Assembly (NCBI GenBank): GCA_021780625.1
Contig: JAJXYI010000630.1
Span: forward strand, 1-12,753
Length of the DNA: 12,753 nucleotides
Reading direction: 5' to 3'
From: a bacterium
GTDB taxonomy: Bacteria; Verrucomicrobiota; Verrucomicrobiae; Opitutales; Opitutaceae
The notes under the pieces are model-generated. The model was not told where the DNA came from, did no database searches, and saw nothing but the letters and a program-made list of their open reading frames with translations. The translations under genes were made by a program, and so were the position numbers. How positions within the stretch are numbered: the first letter of the stretch is position 1; each line of letters opens with the position of its first letter. This document shows positions 1 through 7,600 of the stretch, one piece after another.

Positions 1-821
1 ACGCCGTTCGCATCGATCGCCGGAGAGCTGGCGCGCGTCTCGTCGCCCATGCGATAGGTCCACTTCAGGGAGCCATCCGCCGAGTTCAGGGCGTAGAGTT
101 TGTGGTCGTAGCACCCGAAATAGAGCGTGCCGTCCGGTGCGAGCGCGGGAGAAGAACTCACGCTGTCGCCCGCCGCGATGCTCCAGCGCTTCGACCCGTC
201 GGGGGCGAGTGAATACACCGTGCCTCCGAGCGTGCCGAAGTACAGGTTGCCCGAGGCGTCCAGGGCGGCGGCCGTGTACACGGCCGAGTCGGCGATGAAG
301 GTCCATTTCGTCGAGCCGTCGGGCTTGAGTGCGTAGAACGTGCCGGTATCGGCGCCGAGGTAGATCGTGCCGTCGGGCGCGACGGTTGGGGAAGCGTAGG
401 AGAAGCCCGGGATGGTGGCGGTCCATTTCTGGGAGCCGTCGGGGTTGAGTGCGTAGAGGTGGTTGTTGCCGGCCTTCACGTAAACGGTGCCGTCCGAGGC
501 GATCGCGGGAGAGCTGACGAGCTCATTGGAAAGGCTGGAGCTGGAGGGCGTGGGAACGGAGTCGGTCCACTTGATGGAGCCGTCAGGGTTGAAGGCGTAC
601 ACCTTGCCGTCCGAACACGGCGCATACACGGTGCCGTCGGAGGCGATTGCGGGGGAGATGGTGTCGAAATATCCCCCTGCCTTGAACTTCCAGCGCAGTG
701 AGCCGTCGGGATTGATGGCGTAGAAGTTGGAGTCGTCGCTGCCGACGTAGATGACGCCGCCGGCGCCGACCGCGGGGCTGCTCGTGATGGAGTCGCCCGT
801 GCCGTACTGCCAGAGCGAGTC
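1..821 (-). repeat. Tandem PQQ-like propeller blades inside the protease gene
   Basis: The 3' part of the protease gene is a coding tandem repeat of about 120 bp. Each blade reads roughly SSPAIA-DGT-Y-G---K-YA-NPDGS-KW. Counted at the conserved SP-A position, the blades lie at residues 732, 773, 821, 861, 901, 941 and 983, so the spacing is 41, 48, 40, 40, 40 and 42 residues. The 48-residue gap holds a Ser-rich insert (SVPTPSSSSLSNELV). The repeat continues past the left edge; PQQ-like propellers commonly have seven or eight blades, so at least one more is expected outside. The Asp-Gly-Ser / Lys-Trp signature fits a structural propeller rather than a cofactor-dependent dehydrogenase, because no quinone-binding residues are evident. 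Confidence 0.85.
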
Positions 822-2969
822 GGCGATCGAGAGGACGAAGGCGCCGGAACTGGCGCTGGTGGTGGTGTCGTTGATGCCGTCGACCTGGATCCGGTAGATC
901 GTGCCTGCGACGGCGTCGAACGAGACGGTGGCCCGGCTGATGGCGGTGCCCGCGCTCGAGTCGATGGTCCCGCCGGTGGCGGCGGACACGCGGGTCAGCG
1001 CCGTGAGGGAGGAGCCGGTATAGACGGCGAGCGCCGGATCGAAATCGTAGCTGGTGGCGGACACGCTGACGGGGCCGCTCGAGGGTGCGGTCCAGGCGTA
1101 CCAGACGGTTTGCTTGACCGAGGCCGACGCGGCCTGCGGCTCGCCGGTCTCCGAGGTCGACCCGGCATTCGAATCGGCGAAGTTCACGCTCGGGCCCGAC
1201 AGGACGGTGGCGTCGGCGAAGGCGTCGTTCCCATAGCCGAGGCCGATTTCGGCGAAGCCGGTCGCCCCATTCACACCGTCGATCGCGATATCATAGGTCG
1301 TGCCGGCGACTGCGTGAAAGGTGAGGCTATTGTCGGTGGATGCGGTCGTCGATTCAGCCGATGCAACCGGAACCAGGTTGGAAAGGGACGAGCCGGTGTA
1401 GACGGCAAGCAGGGACGCGTAGGTGCTTTCGCCGGTGCCGAGCGTCACGGTGCCGGAAATCGGCGCGGTCCAATCCCACCACAGCGATGCGCCGCCGGCG
1501 TTTCCGCGGATGAGCGGTTCGCCGGTCTCGCGGGTGGCGTCGGCATTGGACGTGCGCATCACGACCTGGCCCGTGAGATGGGCGCGGGAGGCAAAGTTAT
1601 CGTTGAACGGACGGTTGGAGGTCGAGGCGAGGGCGGCGGCAAGGTTGAGACGGCCCGCAGACAGGGTCCGGCCGACGAGCTGGGGCTTGGAGTCGACCGT
1701 GGAGAGGAGCCGATTGATGAGTTCGCGGTAGGTATCGTGGGGAAACTGGGCTTTCAGCAGGGCGAGCGATCCGCTGACCATGGGTGCCGCCATGGAGGTG
1801 CCGGACATCCAAGTGGTGCCGGTATCGCTGGAGTTGGAAAGGGAGAGGATTTCATCGCCCGGGGCGGCAATTTCGACGGCACCGGAGCCGAAGTCGCTGT
1901 AGTAAGTGAGGTCGTCACGGTTGTCGGTGGCGGCCACGGCGACGATGTTGTCGCTGGGGTAGTCGGCCGGGAAGGAGGGCGTGAGATCGTTGTCGACCGG
2001 CTCGTTGCCGGCGGAGCAGACCATGATCACTCCCGCCTTCGCGGCGGCCTGGATGGCGGTGAACTCGGCTTGCGAGAACTGTTTCCCACCGTAGCTGCAG
2101 TTGATGATGCTGGCGCCGTGGGCGACGGCGTAGTCGATGCAGGTGATCGCGTTGGCGACGTCGCCGGAGCCGGTCGAGTCGAGGAATTTCAATTCCATCA
2201 GCTGGACCTTCCAGGCGACGCCTGTGACGCCGATGGCATTGTTGCCGACGGCTCCGATGATGCCGGACACGTGGGTGCCGTGGCCTTCGTCGTCGGTCGG
2301 GTCGCCGTTGCTGGTGGTGGAGACGGTATTGATTCCGTGAAGATCGTTGGTGTAGCCGTCGGTGTTGACGGAGGGGTTGACCCAGAGATTGGAGGCGAGG
2401 TCCTGGTGGGTGAGGCGGGCGCCGGAGTCGATCACGGCGACGATGACGGAGGAGGCGTCGGTGCGGATGTCCCAGGCGGAGGTGGCGTGGATGTCGGCGC
2501 CGACGATCGCGGGGCCGGGCACGCCGGTGTTTGTCGCGGTGTTGTCGAGTGCCCACTGGCTGGTGAAATCGGCGTCGTTGGGCACGGCATACGCGGTGCG
2601 GAGGTAATCGGGTTCGACGAAGCGGTAGCGGCCGGAGGCCTTGAGACGGCGGATCGCGTCGTCGGGGGTTTCGCCCGCGTTCACGGCGATCACCCGCAGA
2701 CCGCCCAGGCGCGGAAATTTCATGCGGACTTTGACGCCCTCATTGTATTCCTGCGCCGAGACGGTTCCGGCGAGGCTGGCGCGGGGCATTGCGATGACGT
2801 AGCCGTCGCGGTAACCCTGGCGCAGCTCGTGCGCGGCAGGCGGGGGCAGATTCAGCGGCGCAGCGGCAGCCTGTGCGACAAGGACCAGGACGAGCGTCAG
2901 GATCCGGACGAACCAATGAGGCTGCGCGATGCGGACATGACGACTGGACCGGAAGGAAGGGATATTCAT
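1..2969 (-). CDS. Secreted S8 subtilisin-like protease with two PPC-like domains and a PQQ-like beta-propeller (3' end outside window)
   Basis: I translated this frame directly; it is open from the ATG at 2969 to the left edge, 989 residues with no stop. Seen: a signal peptide (about 1-37, Arg-rich start, hydrophobic LTLVLVLVAQAAAA, cut near AAA/AP); an I9-like propeptide (about 55-125, ending VEPDY); then the S8 catalytic domain (about 135-448). The triad is complete: Asp181 in VIDSG, His230 in GHGTHVSG, Ser392 in GTSMAAP, with oxyanion Asn322 in SAGNE. Two similar beta-sandwich domains of pre-peptidase C type follow (about 456-577 and 581-714), sharing ETGEP and AVYTGSSL. From about 717 there are six full PQQ-like blades and the start of a seventh. 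Known of the family: such enzymes are exported, self-cleave the propeptide and degrade extracellular protein. The propeller probably binds a partner or surface ligand, which is inference. The ATG is chosen because it opens the signal peptide; it has no Shine-Dalgarno sequence. Its regulation and C-terminal anchoring cannot be judged here. Confidence 0.95.
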   Translation of the reverse strand, partial: MNIPSFRSSRHVRIAQPHWFVRILTLVLVLVAQAAAAPLNLPPPAAHELRQGYRDGYVIAMPRASLAGTVSAQEYNEGVKVRMKFPRLGGLRVIAVNAGETPDDAIRRLKASGRYRFVEPDYLRTAYAVPNDADFTSQWALDNTATNTGVPGPAIVGADIHATSAWDIRTDASSVIVAVIDSGARLTHQDLASNLWVNPSVNTDGYTNDLHGINTVSTTSNGDPTDDEGHGTHVSGIIGAVGNNAIGVTGVAWKVQLMELKFLDSTGSGDVANAITCIDYAVAHGASIINCSYGGKQFSQAEFTAIQAAAKAGVIMVCSAGNEPVDNDLTPSFPADYPSDNIVAVAATDNRDDLTYYSDFGSGAVEIAAPGDEILSLSNSSDTGTTWMSGTSMAAPMVSGSLALLKAQFPHDTYRELINRLLSTVDSKPQLVGRTLSAGRLNLAAALASTSNRPFNDNFASRAHLTGQVVMRTSNADATRETGEPLIRGNAGGASLWWDWTAPISGTVTLGTGESTYASLLAVYTGSSLSNLVPVASAESTTASTDNSLTFHAVAGTTYDIAIDGVNGATGFAEIGLGYGNDAFADATVLSGPSVNFADSNAGSTSETGEPQAASASVKQTVWYAWTAPSSGPVSVSATSYDFDPALAVYTGSSLTALTRVSAATGGTIDSSAGTAISRATVSFDAVAGTIYRIQVDGINDTTTSASSGAFVLSIADSLWQYGTGDSITSSPAVGAGGVIYVGSDDSNFYAINPDGSLRWKFKAGGYFDTISPAIASDGTVYAPCSDGKVYAFNPDGSIKWTDSVPTPSSSSLSNELVSSPAIASDGTVYVKAGNNHLYALNPDGSQKWTATIPGFSYASPTVAPDGTIYLGADTGTFYALKPDGSTKWTFIADSAVYTAAALDASGNLYFGTLGGTVYSLAPDGSKRWSIAAGDSVSSSPALAPDGTLYFGCYDHKLYALNSADGSLKWTYRMGDETRASSPAIDANG
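828..1604 (-). repeat. Duplicated PPC-like beta-sandwich domains inside the protease gene
   Basis: Two consecutive domains of about 120-135 residues lie between the catalytic domain and the propeller. Both begin with an Asn-Asp-x-Phe motif (NDNFA and NDAFAD), contain ETGEP, an aromatic strand (LWWDWTAP and VWYAWTAP), AVYTGSSL and a closing VAGT-Y-I--DG-N strand. This is the pattern of bacterial pre-peptidase C-terminal (PPC) domains, which are often appended to secreted proteases. The matched motifs in the same order suggest an internal duplication that has since diverged. Confidence 0.75.
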
Positions 2970-3007
2970 CGGAAGGGCGAGTGGAGGTTGGCGGTGGCGC
3001 GCCGGCG

Positions 3008-3035
3008 TGGGGTGTGGGGTGTGGGGTGTGGGGTG
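3008..3035 (+). repeat. Four tandem TGGGGTG heptamers with G-quadruplex pattern
   Basis: Four exact head-to-tail copies of TGGGGTG give four runs of four G (3009-3012, 3016-3019, 3023-3026, 3030-3033), each separated by TGT. This fits the classical G4-N3-G4-N3-G4-N3-G4 quadruplex pattern with short equal loops. The G-rich strand is the template strand of the protease gene, and the repeat lies 39-66 bp upstream of its ATG. It could influence protease transcription or replication, or simply be a slippage-prone microsatellite. The repeat is seen; folding is inferred. Confidence 0.8.
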
Positions 3036-3102
3036 CGTTCGACCGTGTCCAGCCGCTCTGAATGAAAGTGCCGAATTACTTCGGAGCAAACTCAGTAGCG
3101 GG

Positions 3103-3125
3103 TTCGAATCGATACAAGATTCGAA
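3103..3125. promoter_or_regulatory. Perfect inverted repeat, candidate operator
   Basis: The arms TTCGAATC (3103-3110) and GATTCGAA (3118-3125) are perfect reverse complements around a 7-base spacer. Centre-to-centre distance is 15 bp, a size that suits a dimeric DNA-binding protein. It lies in the divergent promoter region about 134-156 bp upstream of the protease start. No regulator is encoded next to it, so the binding protein is unknown. Confidence 0.4.
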
Positions 3126-3145
3126 TATATAGAAACTTATATATT
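3124..3145. promoter_or_regulatory. AT-only inverted repeat abutting the first
   Basis: The arms AATATATA (3124-3131) and TATATATT (3138-3145) are perfect reverse complements around a 6-base spacer, and the left arm shares two bases with the preceding inverted repeat. T-richness continues to 3148. It is not a terminator for either flanking gene, because both are transcribed away from it. It may be an easily melted promoter core or a second operator half; this is inference. Confidence 0.35.
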
Positions 3146-3210
3146 TTTAACGACTGGCGTCGGGCTGGGCGCCGGAGTGGCGGGCGTGGCTGGTGTGTTA
3201 CTGGTTTGGA

Positions 3211-3216
3211 TATAAT
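3211..3216 (+). promoter_or_regulatory. Candidate -10 box for lysA
   Basis: A perfect TATAAT lies 155 bp upstream of the lysA ATG. No good -35 hexamer sits 16-18 bp upstream (the bases there are near GGCTGG), and the TG of an extended -10 is displaced by one base. In this GC-rich DNA a perfect -10 is uncommon by chance, but the evidence for a working promoter is only moderate. Confidence 0.3.
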
Positions 3217-3235
3217 TCCTTGCAAAAACGAGCCT

Positions 3236-3253
3236 GGATTTAGGGCAAAATCC
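3236..3253 (+). promoter_or_regulatory. Inverted repeat in the probable lysA leader
   Basis: GGATTT (3236-3241) pairs with AAATCC (3248-3253) across a 6-base spacer, and the flanks add a G-T and a C-G pair. It lies just downstream of the TATAAT box at 3211-3216, so it would fall in the 5' leader or act as a downstream operator. The sequence does not match a lysine riboswitch, which is far larger and more structured. Confidence 0.3.
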
Positions 3254-3370
3254 GGTTGCGGGTGAGGTGTGGAAAGCGGCCGGGGATATCGAAATGGACG
3301 GAGCACTGGCCGTGGATCCCGAGTTGACTCGGCGCGGGGGGATGAGGTCTGTTGAACCGTTTATCTCCGC

Positions 3371-4639
3371 ATGAGCGACAAGACCCTGCCATTCACGAAG
3401 CAGCAACTGGAAGCGATGGCCGCGAAGGTGCCGACGCCGTTTCACGTGTACGACGAACCGGCGATGCGGCGCAATGCGCGGGCGTTTCGCTCGGCGTTTG
3501 CCTGGGTGCCGGGCGGCTTCAAGAACTACTTTGCGGTGAAGGCGCTGCCGAACCCGCACGTGCTCGAGGTTCTGAAGCAGGAGGGCATGGGCGGCGACTG
3601 CTCCTCGGTTGCGGAGCTCCAGTTGTGCGAGGCCGTCGGCATTCGCGGCCACGACATTGTATTCACCTCGAACGATACACCGGCGTACGAGTATCAGAAG
3701 GCGCACGAGCTGGGGGCGTTGATCAACCTGGATGACCTCACGCACATCGACTACCTCGAGCGTGCGCTGGGCGGGCGCCTGCCGGAGATGCTGTGCTTCC
3801 GGTACAACCCGGGCCCGCTGAAGGAGGGCAACGCGATCATCGGCAAGCCCGAGGAGGCGAAGTATGGGTTCACGCGCGACCAGCTCTTCGAGGGTTACCG
3901 GCTCGCGCGCGACAAGGGCGTGAAGCGGTTTGCGCTGCACACGATGGTGGCGTCGAACGAGCTGAATCCCGAGTACTTCGTCGAGACGGCGCAGATGCTC
4001 TTCGACCTCGTGGTGGAGATTCACCGCAGGCTGGGTGTTCCCATCGAGCTGGTGAACCTCGGCGGCGGCATCGGCATTCCGTATCGACCGGGCCAGAAGC
4101 CGGTGGACCTCGACCTGGTGGGCCGGCGGATCCACGAGGCCTATGACCGCACGCTCGGGGCGGCGGGGCTGACACCGCTGCGCCTCGTGATGGAGTGTGG
4201 ACGCATGGTGACGGGGCCGTACGGCTACCTCGTGTCGCGCGTGCTCCACAAGAAGTCGATCTACAAGGATTACGTCGGCCTCGACGCCTGCATGGCGAAC
4301 CTGATGCGGCCGGGCATGTATGGCAGCTACCATCACATCAGCGTTCCGGCGCGCGAGGGAGGTCCGCGCAAGGTGTACGACGTGACGGGCTCGCTGTGCG
4401 AAAACAACGACAAGTTTGCGATCGACCGGGAGATTCCCGATCCGCAGCCGGGCGACCTTGTGGTGATCCACGACACGGGCGCGCACGGCCACGCGATGGG
4501 CTTCAACTACAACGGCAAGCTTCGTTCCGCGGAACTGCTCTGGAAGGGCGGCGAGGACTTCGCCGTCATCCGCCGGGCCGAGACGCTCGACGATTATTTT
4601 GCGACGCTCGATTATCCCGGCCTGACGCGCGGGGCCTGA
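3371..4639 (+). CDS. lysA: Diaminopimelate decarboxylase
   Basis: This cytosolic PLP enzyme of alanine-racemase fold (fold type III) removes CO2 from meso-diaminopimelate to give L-lysine, the last step of the DAP pathway. Seen in the 422 residues: PLP-binding Lys57 in YFAVKALPNP; ADC-like GGDCSS at 74-79; the glycine loop NLGGGIGIPYRP at 229-240; ECGR at 275-278 in place of the common EPGR; the active-site Cys343 in GSLCENNDKFA; and the C-terminal GFNYNGKLR. The usual HxGSQ motif is replaced by HTMVASNE (190-197). Together these mark the LysA subgroup that I recall from clostridia and verrucomicrobia rather than the enterobacterial form. The start is fixed by an in-frame TGA at 3353-3355; no Shine-Dalgarno sequence precedes it. 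The gene is a single cistron, divergent from the protease and convergent with GH31. Carboxynorspermidine decarboxylase is less likely because of the CENNDKFA and NYNGKLR motifs. Confidence 0.93.
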   Translation: MSDKTLPFTKQQLEAMAAKVPTPFHVYDEPAMRRNARAFRSAFAWVPGGFKNYFAVKALPNPHVLEVLKQEGMGGDCSSVAELQLCEAVGIRGHDIVFTSNDTPAYEYQKAHELGALINLDDLTHIDYLERALGGRLPEMLCFRYNPGPLKEGNAIIGKPEEAKYGFTRDQLFEGYRLARDKGVKRFALHTMVASNELNPEYFVETAQMLFDLVVEIHRRLGVPIELVNLGGGIGIPYRPGQKPVDLDLVGRRIHEAYDRTLGAAGLTPLRLVMECGRMVTGPYGYLVSRVLHKKSIYKDYVGLDACMANLMRPGMYGSYHHISVPAREGGPRKVYDVTGSLCENNDKFAIDREIPDPQPGDLVVIHDTGAHGHAMGFNYNGKLRSAELLWKGGEDFAVIRRAETLDDYFATLDYPGLTRGA

Positions 4640-4646
4640 GCCGGAA

Positions 4647-4672
4647 GGAGCGCGCCCCGGCGGGCGCGCTCC
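4647..4672. terminator. GC-rich hairpin between convergent genes
   Basis: An 11-bp perfect stem (GGAGCGCGCCC at 4647-4657 and its complement at 4662-4672) closes a four-base CGGC loop. It starts 7 bp after the lysA stop and ends 9 bp before the stop of the convergent GH31 gene, so it would work for both. There is no T-tract on either side, so it is either a non-canonical terminator or a 3'-end RNA stabiliser. Confidence 0.65.
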
Positions 4673-4681
4673 CGGGGGGAC

Positions 4682-7600
4682 TCAGGGCGCGAGCGCGAGC
4701 GAGTCGACGTTGATGCCGTCCCAGCCGTCCACCTGGCCGCGCAGGACGATCTTGTGCGCGCCCGGGCCGAGCTTCGCCGGGAGGACGAAGTCGGTCCAGG
4801 CGGACGCGGCGGGGAGGACGACGGGTTTCTCGGGCTGGTCGTCCACCTGAAGCGTGAACGGCACTGCGACGGGCGCCTGAGTGAGGTAATGAATCCGGAT
4901 TCCGGATGCGCCGCGTGGCCCGGCGACCAGGCCCACCGTGAGGCTGCTGCCTTTGCGGCCGAGGGTGCGCACGATGCCGTAGCCGCCGAGGCCCTTGCCG
5001 GGGTCGCCGATCTCGGCGGTGCCGGTGCGCACGCCGAGGGCTGCGGGTACCTGGGCGGGCGGGTTGGCGGAGCGGCGGAAGTCGAGGGTGTTGAGCTGGA
5101 ATCCGCCCTTGTCGGCCATGAGCATGAGCTCGAACTCGCCGGGGTTGAGATAGACGTCGTGGAGCACGAGGTCGTGCCACCCCGCGGGGAAGCCGGCGGG
5201 GATGACGACGGAGCCGACGGGCTGGTCTTCGGCGTAGAGCCGGAAGCCCGCGCCGGGGGCGCCCTTGATCCGGATGGAGAGGTCGAAGTAGCCGCCGTTT
5301 CCGCCGTCGAGTTCGGTGCGGGTCCACTCGCCAGGCAGGAGCCCGGCCAAGGCGTAGCCGCCGCCGGCGTCGTCATTCTCGACGCAGCCGATGTCGTCGA
5401 GCCGGTACTGCGCCCTGGCCGGAAGCGGATGCGTCATGTGGAAGGCGACGCCTTCGCCGCCCTTGTCGTAGTTGACGGCCTTGACGGTGGTGGGGAGCGC
5501 GGGAGGCGGGTAGAACTGGGGGATGGGGCGTGAGGAGCCGCCGGCCTCGGTTTTCTCGTCGATCACGTCCGCCTTGAGCAGGGGCGCGGGACGCGCGGGG
5601 AGGCGCTTGGAGGAGAGCTCGACGGCGACCTCGTGGTGCGTGCCCTGGCGGCCGTCGAGGGCGACGGAGAGCACGCGCTCGGCGGGGTCCCAGTGCCACT
5701 GGCCCACGGCCGGGCTGGACGAGACGACTTCCTGCGCGGCGGCGCCGCCGATGGACACGGCGGTGGGTGCGGCGCCGAGGTGGAAACGGGCGACGTAGAC
5801 GGCGGGCGTGAAACGCTTGTTGGACTCGTCGATCGTGAAGCGCACGCGGCGCGCGGAGGCGTCGCAGGCGAGGCGGGTGACAGTGTAGTCACCGTGCCGA
5901 TACGCGAAGGTGCCGCCGTCGTCGCGGTAGAGCGTGAACTCGGACCTGCCCGAGGGGAATATCTCGACGGTGAGCGGGTCCCAGGGCTTTTCACCGGTGT
6001 TGCGCATGGCGGGGGCGGTCGGGATGATCGCGCCGGCGCGCACGGCGACGGGGATGCGGTTCTGGGGGGCGGCGACGACCCAGGTGCGCCCGCCCTGGTA
6101 TTCGACGCCGGTGTCCCAGTCGTACCACTCGCCGGGGGGGAAGTAGACGAGGCGGTTGCTGACGCCCTCGTTGAGGACGGGGGCGACGAGCAGGGAGGGG
6201 CCGAACAGGTACTGCGTGCCGTCGGCCTTCAGCGAGCCGGGGTCGTCCTGGAAGGCGAGGGGCAGGGCGCGGTCGATGGGCATTCCGGTGCGGCTGGCCT
6301 GCCAGGCGCAGGAGTAGATGTAGGGCATGAGCCGATACCGGAGGCGGAGGTAGTGCCGCGTGCCCTGTTCGCAGGCGACGCCGAACTCGTAGGGCGCGCT
6401 GGGTCCGGCCTTGTGGGCGCGGGTGATGGGGGCGAAGGCGGAGAACTGCATCCAGCGCTCGTAGAGCTTCGCGTGGGCGCCGAGCTGGTCGTTCTTGTAG
6501 AAGCCCTCGAGGAAGCCGCCGGTGTCGCAGGTCCAGTAGGTGATGCCGGACATGCCGGAGTCGAGCATCTCGCCCGGGTGGGCGCGGAGTGTGGCGTAGT
6601 CGCTGGTGATGTCGCCGGTCCACAGGGCGGCGTGGTGGGACTGGATGCCGGCGGAGCCGCAGCGGGTGAGCACGAACGGGCGCTGGTCGGGGTGGACCGC
6701 GAGCTGGACGCCCTCGAAGCTCTTCGTGCACAGGAACGAGAACTGGTTGTGGATGTTGGCGGGGCGGCCTCCGTAATAGACGGTCTGCGGCGGCTCGCCT
6801 TCGGGCTCGGTGAGGTCGAGCCACCATCCCGAGACGCCCTCGCGGGTGATCTTCGCGGTCTGGGGCCAGAGCCAGTCGTTGAGGTGGGGGTTGGTGTAAT
6901 CGAGCAGGCAGCCGTTGTAGTAGCCGCACTGCACGGGGTGGCCCTTGCCGTCGGTGGCGAAGACACCGGCCTTCCATCCGGTGGCGAAGGTGGGCGACTC
7001 CTTTTCGACCATGGGTCCGGCCTGGGAAATCACGATGTGCACGCCGAGTTTGCGGTAGTGCTCGATCCACTGCTCGGGCGTGCGTCCCTCCTCGTACCAG
7101 CGCTTCGGCCAGACGTAGTTGTTGCGGTACTGGGACCAGCCGGAGTCGATGACCATGACGTCGACCGGGTAGCCGCGCCGGGTGAGCTGCTGGTACACCT
7201 CGTCGAGGGACTTCCAGTCGTAGTACACGCACTTGCTCTGCCAGTAGCCGAGGGCCCAGAGGGGAGGCAGGGAGGGCCGGCCGGTGAGGCGCGTGTAGCG
7301 CTCGATGATGTCGGAGATGCGGGGGCCGTCGATGACGTACAAATCAATCTCGCCGCCGGGCGAGGTGAGCGTGAGCTGATTGGGATTGGTCTTGCCGAGG
7401 TCGAAGTGGAGGCGGTGGACGTTGTCGAAGAACAGGCCGTAGGCGTGGCCGTCGCGACCGGTGCTGATGAGGAAGGGGATCGGGTAATCGGCGGTGACGT
7501 TGCCGGACTTGATCTGCTGGCCGGCCCAGAGGTCGCGGATGGTGCCGCGGCGGTCGAGCTGGCCGTGGTTCATGTTGTCCTCGCCGAGACCATACAGGTG

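Larger units (their letters stand above)
2970..3370. other. Divergent intergenic region between the protease and lysA
   Basis: This stretch of 401 bp separates two genes that start away from each other, so it must hold both promoters. The middle (about 3103-3255) is much richer in A and T than anything else in the window. It contains a four-copy heptamer repeat near the protease start, two abutting 8-bp inverted repeats (3103-3145), a perfect TATAAT box (3211-3216) and a third inverted repeat (3236-3253), each listed separately. Short open frames cross it on both strands, but they show no recognisable motif and no ribosome binding site, so no gene is called. Confidence 0.7.

Noticed and set aside
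1110..3065. Plus-strand open frame of 651 codons
   Set aside because: It is the antisense shadow of the protease gene: Gly/Val/Asp-rich low-complexity product without motifs, while the minus frame shows a full S8 triad and domain order.
3124..3148. AT stem followed by five T as an intrinsic terminator
   Set aside because: Both flanking genes are transcribed away from this site, and an all-AU stem would be a poor terminator.
3062..3306. Small open frames on both strands in the divergent intergenic region
   Set aside because: They overlap the inverted repeats and AT-rich promoter island, have no ribosome binding site and no recognisable motif; chance frames are likely.
3137..4492. Minus-strand open frame of 451 codons over lysA
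   Set aside because: Arg/His/Val-rich shadow of lysA; no family motif, and the lysA frame is unmistakable.
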